Shown here one piece after another: positions 1 through 7,059 of a DNA stretch of 8,646 bases. The stretch comes from Comamonadaceae bacterium (lineage in GTDB: Bacteria > Pseudomonadota > Gammaproteobacteria > Burkholderiales > Burkholderiaceae_C): contig CANGMW010000101.1 in assembly GCA_947454695.1 (NCBI GenBank), positions 1-8,646 on the forward strand, in the 5' to 3' direction. A program made the translations under genes and the position numbers. Positions within the stretch are counted from its first letter, which is position 1, and every line of letters starts with the position of its first letter. Below the pieces are notes generated by a model, which was not told the DNA's origin, searched no databases, and saw nothing but the letters and a program-made list of their open reading frames with translations.

Positions 1-877
1 CAGACTCGACCAGATTTTTAAGCGGCCACACCGTTTTGGCGCCGGTGATGATCTCCCGCACATCTGAAGTCAACGCGGCGCTGTCCTGCAGGAGCGGCGG
101 CAAGCTTGTTTGGGCATTGGCAGAAATTTGTTCCACATGGTCCACGATGTGCTGGGTTTTATTCAGGAGCTCGGGCAAACTGCGGTTCACCGTGCGCAAG
201 GTTTGTTCAACTTGTACCAAGCTTTGATCCGCCTGTTTCAAAGTCGACACCGTCGCCTGTGTGAGCTCCCCCGTTTGCTGATGACCGGTTTTGAGCAAGG
301 TATTGAGTGAGCTGGTCGTTTCACGCAGTTGCGCCATGGTGGCCGGTAAGCCGTGGCGGGAATCGGCCAATGTACCGGTGATGGTTTTGACGTCCGCCAA
401 AATGGGCATGATGGCTTCACGAAGGCTGTTGGCCATGGCCGTCAGCCCATCAGCCCGCGAAAATTTGAGCATGCCATTGTTGGCTGCAAGTTGGTCTTTT
501 TGTTTGCCTGGAAGAATCTCCAAAATGGCCGATCCCACCAGCCCTTCCTTCAGCAGGACGACCTCGGCGTCGGCCGTCACAAACCGAAGGTGGCTTGAAT
601 CGATGGCCATGCTCACCTCGACTTGACCATCGGGCCGCAAGGTCACTTGATCCACCGAGCCGACCCGAAAGCCCGCAATCTTGACCGACTGACCCTTGTT
701 GATGTCCAGCGCGGAGTCCGTCAAAAAACCAAGGGTCGACGTTGTGCGAAAAACGCCCTGACGCATGAAGATGAACACAAAGATCAACAGCGTGGCGATG
801 AACCCTGCCCACAAAAAGCGGCGTGTGCCACGGTGCAGCAGTGCCAGATCGCTGTCTTGCTCAATCAGAATGGACAT
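1..877 (-). CDS. MCE/MlaD-family lipid transport protein (partial, 3' end beyond left edge)
   Basis: This is an MCE-domain, MlaD-like substrate-binding subunit of a lipid ABC transporter, anchored in the inner membrane and facing the periplasm. 292 codons are visible and the frame stays open to the window edge. A short cytoplasmic N-terminus is followed by one membrane segment (about residues 21-38), one MCE domain (about 44-123, with the conserved KIAGFRVGSV stretch at 66-75 and an EILPG end), then a long helical, coiled-coil-like region (about 145-285) with regularly spaced Leu/Val and many Gln/Thr. In the family such regions help assemble the MCE hexamer. The ATG at 877 is preceded by AAGGTGG (888-882), which supports this start. 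The gene follows the caspase gene after 40 bp in the same direction. It is probably not the main mlaD of the organism, because its neighbours differ from the canonical mlaFEDCB order. The family call is secure; the substrate (presumably phospholipid) is inferred. Confidence 0.9.
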   Translation of the reverse strand, partial: MSILIEQDSDLALLHRGTRRFLWAGFIATLLIFVFIFMRQGVFRTTSTLGFLTDSALDINKGQSVKIAGFRVGSVDQVTLRPDGQVEVSMAIDSSHLRFVTADAEVVLLKEGLVGSAILEILPGKQKDQLAANNGMLKFSRADGLTAMANSLREAIMPILADVKTITGTLADSRHGLPATMAQLRETTSSLNTLLKTGHQQTGELTQATVSTLKQADQSLVQVEQTLRTVNRSLPELLNKTQHIVDHVEQISANAQTSLPPLLQDSAALTSDVREIITGAKTVWPLKNLVES

Positions 878-917
878 GCTGCCACCTTAGGTTCGTGGGT
901 GGCACGGGCCTGGGTCA

Positions 918-2687
918 TCAACGCACCTCTTCCACGGTGAGCAAGGCCGCACCATAACTGCTGGAACAGCGTTTTTGCACCGCCAGGTTGCGCATCGGAC
1001 CTGACTGGGCGCAATCGGCCTCTGGGGGTTGGGCGGTACCGGCGGTCACCAACTGAAGGGCCTCGGCTGAACTGGCTGCCACCACACTGAAGGGGCCCGC
1101 GGGTTTGAGCCCTGCGCGGCTGAAGTCGCGTGGACTGTCGGTGACGATCGCCAGCAGCATGTCTTTGCCGGGGGGGCCTTCAGCAGTGAGTTGCCAGGCG
1201 TCGCGCGGCAATTTGAGCGTCGCACCCGCCCCCACTTGGTTGTTGCGATCGAGTTGGTTAGGGAAAAGCAGGTCAAACGTCTGCCCGTCAGAACCCACCA
1301 TCAGCACATACACATAGCCGGCTTCTCGCGAGGTCAGCGTCAAATCAATCAGATCACGTCCGATCGTGAGCTTGGGTTTGGCACTGGTGAAGGTGACCAA
1401 ACGGCGGTCATCGCGGCTGTTGTAGATGTCATTTAACGCGGCCATGGCCGAAGGCTTTACAGGCACCACGGCGGGCGTCACCGGCGCAGGGTTGGACGTT
1501 GCAGAGGAGACAGGTTTAGAGGGCGAGGCAATGAGTGGCGCCACAACGAGCGGCGCAGGCTGGGCAGGGGCGGCGGCCACAGGTACTGGCTTGGGCAGTT
1601 CGGCCGCAACCGGTTTGGCAGGCGCCGCGAGAGCCGCAGGGGGAGCAGGCTCGGCACTGGCCTCGCGCACCGCATAACTCAGCACCACGTCGGGGTTGCC
1701 GGTGATAGACACATGGTGCGGCAAAAATCCTTGCGCGCCCTTGAGTTGTTTTTCTATGCGGTCTTGTGCGCACAGCTGAATTTCCTGCGCGGACAAACCG
1801 CCGCTGCCGTCGAGGTCTTTGGCTGCACCCGACATGCAGGCCTGCCAAGCTTGCGTGGCCACGCCGCCGCGTCCGGGTTGGTCCAAAGAAATTTCACTGT
1901 CGCGGGCAGCGGCAATGTAGACAAAATTGCCGCCACCGTTGCCCGGCGCCCGGTTGGCATTGAGGCTGCGCGTCACCACATTGGTGGGCTTGACGCAGCT
2001 CACGCCATCTGGCGTGTAGGACTTAGGAGAAAAGGCCGGCGCGGAGGCGCTCAAAGCGCGGGTGGTCACACCACCTGAGTGACAAGCGTCCAAGAACACG
2101 ATGGTCTTCTGCGATTTTTGCGACAAGCGTTTGAGCACACCTTCCATCTCGGTGTCGATGAAGCCATAACCATCGACCGTGATCAACGATTCTGCGCAAC
2201 GGTCTGTGCCGTTCTCCTGAACCATCTGACGGCCGCCATGGCCCGAGTAATAAATAAATACCTGGTCGTTGCCACCAAGTTTGGCTTCGAGCTGCTCGAA
2301 GGCGCGGCGCATGCCGTCCAGTGTCAAGTCAGCGTCGCTCAGTGACTGAATATTGTCTTTGGGCACCCCCATGCGCAAGGCGATGTCATTGGCCGTAGCC
2401 CGGTCAAAGGGCACGCCTTTGAGTTTGGGGATGTTGCCCTGGTAGTCGCCGATCGTCATGATCAATGCGTATGACGTGGGGGTGGCCGGCTTGCTAAAGC
2501 CCCGGATGCCGGTGGTCGCAATCAGATTACCTTTGCCGCTGCGCCCGTCGTCGAGCTGCAACAAGGAGGCACCTGAGGCAGGTTTAGCAGGCGGCGGCGG
2601 TTTTTTCACAGGCGCATCGGCCGCATAAGCCAGCGAGAAAGTGGCGGCCAGCACGCCTGCCCCCAGCAAGTTAAATAATGGTTTCAT
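918..2687 (-). CDS. Secreted caspase/metacaspase-like protein with EF-hand loop and DUF4384 domain
   Basis: A 589-residue peptidase C14-type protein. Residues 1-22 form a signal peptide (cleavage after AYA), so it should act in the periplasm. The caspase fold covers about 72-205: the catalytic His is H150 in YYSGHGG, the catalytic Cys is C202 in FLDACHSGG. D200, two residues before the Cys, matches the Asp that gives metacaspases a preference for basic P1 residues. A canonical EF-hand loop lies at 291-302 (Asp 1, Asp 3, Ser 5, Ser 9, Glu 12). An Ala/Pro-rich linker (about 342-413) leads to a DUF4384 domain (about 423-520), and two Cys near the end (559, 574) could form a disulfide. The start at 2687 overlaps the CHASE2 stop as ATGA and has AGGA 9 nt upstream. 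A longer in-frame start at 2792 would bury the signal peptide, so it is not used. Proteolytic activity and substrate are not known. Confidence 0.92.
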   Translation of the reverse strand: MKPLFNLLGAGVLAATFSLAYAADAPVKKPPPPAKPASGASLLQLDDGRSGKGNLIATTGIRGFSKPATPTSYALIMTIGDYQGNIPKLKGVPFDRATANDIALRMGVPKDNIQSLSDADLTLDGMRRAFEQLEAKLGGNDQVFIYYSGHGGRQMVQENGTDRCAESLITVDGYGFIDTEMEGVLKRLSQKSQKTIVFLDACHSGGVTTRALSASAPAFSPKSYTPDGVSCVKPTNVVTRSLNANRAPGNGGGNFVYIAAARDSEISLDQPGRGGVATQAWQACMSGAAKDLDGSGGLSAQEIQLCAQDRIEKQLKGAQGFLPHHVSITGNPDVVLSYAVREASAEPAPPAALAAPAKPVAAELPKPVPVAAAPAQPAPLVVAPLIASPSKPVSSATSNPAPVTPAVVPVKPSAMAALNDIYNSRDDRRLVTFTSAKPKLTIGRDLIDLTLTSREAGYVYVLMVGSDGQTFDLLFPNQLDRNNQVGAGATLKLPRDAWQLTAEGPPGKDMLLAIVTDSPRDFSRAGLKPAGPFSVVAASSAEALQLVTAGTAQPPEADCAQSGPMRNLAVQKRCSSSYGAALLTVEEVR

Positions 2688-4387
2688 GAAACGACGTCCT
2701 GAGGTGATGAGGTGTCCAAGGCGCTGGTCCCCTGCAAGGCAGCCAGAATAGTGGCAAAGGCCCGCTGTGTCCATTGCGTTGTGGTTTCCCATCCAATGAT
2801 GGCGTGGGTACTGAAAAACAGCAGTCGCCCTTGCGCCATCGCTTCGGGTTGGCTTTCACGCAAGGCGCGCGTCAATTGCGCTGCATCGGTTTGCCAGTCG
2901 GCCTGAAGGTCTTCGCAAAGCCAATACACAAGCATGGAGTCAGCGAACACACTTTGGACCAGGCCCGGGTCCTCGATGAGGTTGCTGATGCGTCCGGCCT
3001 GCAACTCCGACCTGGCCACCAGGTGATCCAAATCCCCTTTGAGCGCGCGTCGCTCTTGCGCGGTGGAGCCAACCCAGCGGATGGCCAGTACGGCCAACAA
3101 GCGTTGGCCTGAGCCTTGGGTGTTGATGTCGCGCACCTGTGCGTTGGCTAACCATTGGCGGGATAAACCGTAGTAGACCCGCGCCAGCGCAAAGTACAGC
3201 AAGCCCAGGGACAAAGGTGCTGAAGTGTCCAAATACCAGTCCGACAGGTTCAGCGTGACATAAGCCATGGCGACCAGACCCGCCTGCAACACACCAAATA
3301 CCTTGTCAAACACCTCGATGCGGGTCTGTCGGTACAGGGCAATGGCCATGCTCCAGATCAACAGCAGGGCTGCCAACAGCATCACCCAGCGAGGCCGCTC
3401 GCGCAAGTAGTCGCCGTTTTTAAAGTTGTCGATGGCGGTGGCCAAAATTTCAACGCCCGGGTGGATGCGCGCCATGGGCGTGCCCTTAACGTCAAACAAG
3501 CTCGGGGCGGTCGAGCCGATGATGACGATCTTGCCGGTGAACTCATTGGCCGCGCGCTGCGGTTTGGCAGACATCACGTCTTGGTATACGTCGGCAAAAC
3601 TGAGGTAGTGGTAGGTGAAGGGCGGACCCCGCCAATTGAGCAACACCTCCGGTTGATCAGCGCCTGGGAATTCAAACTCTTGCGCGATGCGCATGGGCAG
3701 GGAGGGAATTTGCCAGCCCGCATGCGTGAGCCAAGCCGGGTAGCGACGGATGACCCCGTCTTTGTCGGGCACCACCTGGTGCGTGCCCAAGCGACCGTTG
3801 TCAATGGCCGCGGGCACTTTGGGCAAGATCATGGCGATGGTGGCCGTTGTATCGGCATGATCTTGCAAAAGTTTTACGCCAGGTAGGGCGCTTACCGGGA
3901 TGCGACTGAGCTTGTCGTTTTGCGGATCCAGACGCAGCATGGGGAAAAACGTGCTGTTGGATTCAGCGATGGCTTGATTAAATGCCGCATCGCTGGCGGG
4001 TCGCTGTACATCGGGATCGGAGAACAGGATGTCAAACACAATCGCCTGCGGCTTTTGCGTTTCAATGCCACGAACCAACTCCCCCAGCACCCGGTTAGGC
4101 CAAGGCCAGCGGCCGTGTTGTTTGGCCATGCTGGCCAGACTCGCTTCGTCAATGTCCAAAATGACGATGTCCGGATCGGCTTTGGGCGCGATCAGGCGAT
4201 GTGAGATCAAGCTGTCAAATAGTTTGGTGTCGGCAGAGGCCACCAGATTCAAGAATCCTTGGTCCATCAAAATCAACAGTGAGAACACCAAGGCAAACAC
4301 CAGATAAGCGCGCGCGCCCAATTGGCGTACACGTGCCAACACCGCACTGCGCAGACGCGTCCACCTGTTTTGAATGTTTGAATTCAT
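2684..4387 (-). CDS. CHASE2-domain transmembrane sensor with unassigned cytoplasmic tail
   Basis: A 567-residue inner-membrane sensor. A first membrane segment (about 25-41) is followed by a periplasmic CHASE2 domain (about 55-330), recognised from GRWPWPNRVL (92-101), KPQAIVFDILFSD (112-124), PDKDGVIRRYP (207-217) and the IVIIGSTAPSLFD...IHPGVEILATAIDNF region (287-322). Three closely spaced membrane segments follow (about 334-352, 362-380, 388-406), the usual CHASE2 arrangement. The final 160 residues should be cytoplasmic, where CHASE2 proteins normally carry a cyclase, GGDEF or kinase domain. None of these is recognisable here; see findings for a possible degenerate cyclase. The ATG overlaps the permease stop as ATGA and has no clear ribosome binding site, which points to translational coupling. 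The ligand of CHASE2 domains is generally unknown. CHASE2 call secure, role inferred. Confidence 0.93.
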   Translation of the reverse strand: MNSNIQNRWTRLRSAVLARVRQLGARAYLVFALVFSLLILMDQGFLNLVASADTKLFDSLISHRLIAPKADPDIVILDIDEASLASMAKQHGRWPWPNRVLGELVRGIETQKPQAIVFDILFSDPDVQRPASDAAFNQAIAESNSTFFPMLRLDPQNDKLSRIPVSALPGVKLLQDHADTTATIAMILPKVPAAIDNGRLGTHQVVPDKDGVIRRYPAWLTHAGWQIPSLPMRIAQEFEFPGADQPEVLLNWRGPPFTYHYLSFADVYQDVMSAKPQRAANEFTGKIVIIGSTAPSLFDVKGTPMARIHPGVEILATAIDNFKNGDYLRERPRWVMLLAALLLIWSMAIALYRQTRIEVFDKVFGVLQAGLVAMAYVTLNLSDWYLDTSAPLSLGLLYFALARVYYGLSRQWLANAQVRDINTQGSGQRLLAVLAIRWVGSTAQERRALKGDLDHLVARSELQAGRISNLIEDPGLVQSVFADSMLVYWLCEDLQADWQTDAAQLTRALRESQPEAMAQGRLLFFSTHAIIGWETTTQWTQRAFATILAALQGTSALDTSSPQDVVS

Positions 4388-5133
4388 TTCAGCCCATACG
4401 CGGCAAGCGCGAATACAAGATCAACCAAGAATACGGCGATCAAGCCGTTTCCCACCGCATGCATAGCCGCCTCAGAAATGGCGTGGGGATTGGGTTCGCC
4501 GCTGCTGCCGTGGTGGCAGGCGATCGCCCCGATCAACAAACCCATGACCAAACTTTTGGCAAGACTGGCCAGCACCAACACCGGCTGCGCGTTCACCAAA
4601 AATTCACTGGCGACCTCGGTGATCGGTAGTTGTTGCAAGACAGAAACGGCGAGCCAGCCGCTGAGGACCGCAACGATCTGGAAAAAAATGGACACAGCAG
4701 GCGCCACCAGAACCATACCGATGATGCGCGGCAAGAGCAAAAAGTCCGCGGGCGACACGCCCTTTCCTTTGATCGCAGCAAACTCATCTTGCCAATGCAT
4801 GACTGCCAACTCGGAGGCCATGGCCGCACTGCTGCGAGCCACCAGAACCAGGCCCGTGAACAAGGGGCCGATTTCAAAAAACAAGCCGTAAAACATCCAA
4901 GCCTGCGCGGCATCACTGCCTTGGCCGGCCAATGCGGAGACCTGACTCACCGCGGCCGCGCCCGTGATCGCCGCCAGCGTGCACACCACCGGTAATGCAG
5001 CAATGCCCGTTTCGTGGATTTGCCGCTGCAGTTCAATCCATAAAGCAGGCTCGCGCAAACGCCGCCAGCGGGTGACGGCCAGCCCGCACATCAGGGCGTA
5101 GCGGTACAAGCGCTCGGGCAAAGTGAATGTCAT
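4384..5133 (-). CDS. MlaE-family ABC transporter permease
   Basis: A 249-residue multi-spanning inner-membrane permease of the MlaE family, the membrane subunit that works with an MCE protein and an MlaF-type ATPase to move lipids between membranes. Family signatures are E87-IGPLFTGLVLVARSSAAMASELAVM (to 112), the coupling region with GVSPADFLLLPRI (125-137), and ACHHGSS near 205-211 followed by a final membrane segment. Length is close to the usual 250-260. An in-frame stop lies 11 codons upstream of the ATG at 5133, and no other ATG or GTG lies between, so this start or the internal Met15 must be used. No strong ribosome binding site is visible. It heads the block of three overlapping genes. 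No ATPase gene follows immediately, which is unusual. Confidence 0.92.
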   Translation of the reverse strand: MTFTLPERLYRYALMCGLAVTRWRRLREPALWIELQRQIHETGIAALPVVCTLAAITGAAAVSQVSALAGQGSDAAQAWMFYGLFFEIGPLFTGLVLVARSSAAMASELAVMHWQDEFAAIKGKGVSPADFLLLPRIIGMVLVAPAVSIFFQIVAVLSGWLAVSVLQQLPITEVASEFLVNAQPVLVLASLAKSLVMGLLIGAIACHHGSSGEPNPHAISEAAMHAVGNGLIAVFLVDLVFALAAYGLK

Positions 5134-5220
5134 GGGGTACGCGACCGGCGCACACCCAGCCAGTCAAAGACAGCGACTGCACAAGATGAATGCGTTGTTG
5201 GCGTCATGGTGCGGCACAGT
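5134..5220. other. Short intergenic spacer between trhO and the permease gene
   Basis: This 87 bp spacer separates the conserved housekeeping gene trhO from the MlaE/CHASE2/caspase/MCE block. I see no intrinsic terminator (no stem followed by a T run on the minus strand) and no convincing promoter. Transcription may therefore continue from trhO into the permease gene, or a weak promoter may lie here that cannot be recognised by eye. Confidence 0.4.
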
Positions 5221-6183
5221 TTAGTGGCTGGGCTGCCGTTTGGGGCTTGGCAGGCGCGCGCCCACATGCGGCTGCCCCCGTGATCGGGCCAGGGCCACCT
5301 GCCGTTCACGTTCTGCAAACCCGGCTTGCTGCTGGCTGGTCGTCGAGTCACAGCAGAACGCACAACGCACGCCCGGGAGGTACTGAGGCGCTTGCGTGTC
5401 AGCCTCACTCAAAGGGCGGCGGCAGGAGCGGCACAGGGTGTAGGGGCCGGGCTGTAAGCCGTGCCCCACCGAGACGCGCTCGTCAAACACAAAACACTCA
5501 CCCTGCCAGGCGCTGCTCTGCGCGGGCTGAGTTTGCAGGTAACTGAGGATGCCGCCCTCCAAGTGGTAGACCTCCTCGTAGCCGCGCATGCGCAAGAGGG
5601 CGGTGGATTTTTCACAGCGGATTCCGCCGGTGCAAAACATCGCGACCCGGGGCTTTTTGCCGTCAGGCGCGTACAAGGCGCCGCCGGGTGCTTCCTGGGC
5701 TTGCAGCCATTGCGGCAAATCAGCAAACCGTTGGATGCCGGGGTCCACGGCATGGCTGAACGTGCCGATGGCCACTTCATAGTCGTTGCGCGTGTCGATC
5801 AACACCACATCGGGCTGGTCAATCAAGGCATTCCAGTCCTGCGGTTTGACGTACTGGCCGGCCATTTTTCCGGGATCCAGACCGGCCACACCCAGGGTGA
5901 CGATTTCTTTTTTCAGGCGGACCTTCATGCGCACAAACGGCATCTTGTCCGACCAGGATTCTTTGTGAGTCAGTTCAGCGAACAAGGGGTCGTCGCGTAA
6001 ATACGCCAACACCTTGCGCACCGCACCCTCTTCGCCGGCGATCGTGCCGTTGATGCCTTCAGTCGCCAACAGCAAGAGGCCTTTGATGCCGTGTGCTTCG
6101 CACACCGCTTGTAAAGCATCGCGGCGCTTTGCTGCATCTGGCAGACTGACAAAGCGGTACAAGGCGGCGGTGAGGTAGCGCAT
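5221..6183 (-). CDS. trhO: tRNA uridine(34) hydroxylase TrhO (YceA family, rhodanese-type)
   Basis: A 320-residue protein of the TrhO/YceA family. In E. coli TrhO carries out the oxygen-dependent hydroxylation of U34 in tRNA to 5-hydroxyuridine, a precursor of the wobble modifications cmo5U and mcmo5U. The N-terminal acylphosphatase-like domain (about 3-95) contains LLLLATEGINGTIAG. The rhodanese domain (about 110-220) has LIDTRNDYEV and the active-site loop CTGGIRCEKS with C184 as catalytic Cys and C190 nearby. The C-terminus has two CxxC pairs (C251/C254 and C274/C277) that look like a metal-binding knuckle. The start chosen is the ATG at 6183, which gives the family's N-terminus (MRYLTAALYRFVSL). 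A longer frame upstream to 6408 overlaps the small gene before it and reads as non-coding. It lies 14 bp after that small gene and 87 bp before the permease gene, with no obvious terminator in between. Confidence 0.94.
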   Translation of the reverse strand: MRYLTAALYRFVSLPDAAKRRDALQAVCEAHGIKGLLLLATEGINGTIAGEEGAVRKVLAYLRDDPLFAELTHKESWSDKMPFVRMKVRLKKEIVTLGVAGLDPGKMAGQYVKPQDWNALIDQPDVVLIDTRNDYEVAIGTFSHAVDPGIQRFADLPQWLQAQEAPGGALYAPDGKKPRVAMFCTGGIRCEKSTALLRMRGYEEVYHLEGGILSYLQTQPAQSSAWQGECFVFDERVSVGHGLQPGPYTLCRSCRRPLSEADTQAPQYLPGVRCAFCCDSTTSQQQAGFAERERQVALARSRGQPHVGARLPSPKRQPSH

Positions 6184-6197
6184 GCGCGGCGGCTCAA

Positions 6198-6425
6198 TCA
6201 AGGCGAGCGGTGAAGACGGGGAGCCGACAACATGGCTAAGTTGTCGCGCACAGCGTGCTCCACATCGGGCCAGCGTTTCTGATGGGCCGGCAATTGCAGC
6301 TGGGCTTGCAAGGCCGTGAGGTCTTTCAAACTCGGGGCCACTTTGATTTGCGCAATGGCTGCGGCCGCATTGCCCGACTTCACGAGGCCCAATACTTTGA
6401 CCGCCCATTCACTGACTCGTGCCAT
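6198..6425 (-). CDS. Small hypothetical protein, 75 residues
   Basis: I do not recognise this protein. It begins MARVSEWAVKVLGLVKSG and is Ala/Leu/Lys-rich, predicted helical, with no signal peptide, membrane segment or Cys. It is treated as real for three reasons: AAGG lies 6 nt before the ATG; it fits exactly between two genes on the same strand (75 bp after the thioesterase gene and 14 bp before trhO); and the competing in-frame extension of trhO through this stretch does not resemble protein. My impression is that short proteins of this kind sit next to trhO in related Burkholderiales, but I cannot check that here. Function unknown. Confidence 0.65.
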   Translation of the reverse strand: MARVSEWAVKVLGLVKSGNAAAAIAQIKVAPSLKDLTALQAQLQLPAHQKRWPDVEHAVRDNLAMLSAPRLHRSP

Positions 6426-6500
6426 TGATGCCTTGTTTGGTTGATTGTGGGTGACTGTACACGCCGTGCAGATGGGCGCAGTGGCTCAAAACGCAGGCGC

Positions 6501-6947
6501 TCAAGCAGCACCTGGCGCGGTGTTGTTTGGCGACAGCACCGCCATGGTGAGGCGCGAGACGCAGGTGAGCTGGCCTTTTTCGTTGGCCAGCTCAATTTGC
6601 CAGACATGGGTGCTGCGCCCGCGGTGCACGGGACGGGCAGTGGCGGTGACCCAGCCCTCGCTGGTGCTGCGCAAATGGTTGGCATTGATGTCCAGGCCCA
6701 CGGCCCGGTAACCGTCTGGGAGGGAAAACGCGGCGCCGCAGGAACCCAGCGTCTCCGCCAGCACCACCGACACGCCGCCGTGCAAGATGCCGTAGGGCTG
6801 CTTGGTGCGCCCATCTACCTTGACGCGACCGCGGATGAAGTCGTCTCCAACCTCCAAAAATTCAATCCCTAAGCACTCCACGGCCGTGCCCACATGGATG
6901 CCGGCCAAAATTTCAGGGGAAATCGCTTGTTTCCAAATTGAAGTCAT
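6501..6947 (-). CDS. Hotdog-fold acyl-CoA thioesterase (PaaI/YdiI type)
   Basis: A 148-residue single-domain hotdog thioesterase that should hydrolyse acyl-CoA or aryl-CoA thioesters in the cytoplasm. It follows the E. coli YdiI (MenI)/EntH pattern closely: DGRTKQPYGILHGGVSVVLAE at 45-65 with the HGG turn (56-58) and the catalytic acid E65, then VGLDINANHLRS (83-94), the VTATARPVHRG strand, VWQIEL and CVSRLTMAVL. Length is typical of the family. The physiological substrate cannot be read from sequence. In species without menaquinone synthesis, such proteins are usually general proofreading or catabolic thioesterases. It is the first gene of the minus-strand run and diverges from rpoH across a 141 bp gap. 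The ribosome binding site is weak. Confidence 0.92.
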   Translation of the reverse strand: MTSIWKQAISPEILAGIHVGTAVECLGIEFLEVGDDFIRGRVKVDGRTKQPYGILHGGVSVVLAETLGSCGAAFSLPDGYRAVGLDINANHLRSTSEGWVTATARPVHRGRSTHVWQIELANEKGQLTCVSRLTMAVLSPNNTAPGAA

Positions 6948-7032
6948 TCAAGGTACCCGTTTGATCAATGAAGGCCGATTTTGACATCCCCGCCAACTTT
7001 TACAGCTTTTGACGAATGAGGGAACTTATTAT

Positions 7033-7059
7033 TTAGCACTCGATCACAGAGAGTGCTAA
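7033..7059. promoter_or_regulatory. CIRCE operator (HrcA binding site) upstream of rpoH
   Basis: The sequence contains TTAGCACTC, a 9 bp spacer (7042-7050), then GAGTGCTAA. This matches the CIRCE consensus at all 18 arm positions, and the symmetry extends one further base pair on each side (7032 and 7060). CIRCE is the operator of the heat-shock repressor HrcA, whose activity depends on GroEL. It lies 30 bp upstream of the rpoH start codon, in the gap shared with the divergent thioesterase gene. Confidence 0.95.

Noticed and set aside
623..940. Plus-strand open frames across the minus-strand MCE, caspase, CHASE2 and permease genes
   Set aside because: All lie opposite or out of frame with well-supported genes and show no recognisable protein features.
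2688..2792. Longer caspase start at 2792
   Set aside because: The extra 35 residues overlap the CHASE2 gene and place the signal peptide internally. The ATG at 2687 has a ribosome binding site and an ATGA overlap.
6184..6408. Longer TrhO start at 6408
   Set aside because: The extra 75 residues do not resemble the family N-terminus and overlap the small gene at 6198-6425 in another frame.
6981..7037. sigma70 promoters based on TTGACA at 6981 or TTGACG at 7009
   Set aside because: No acceptable -10 hexamer lies 16-18 bp downstream of either; TATTAT at 7027 is 12 bp from the second and too far from the first.
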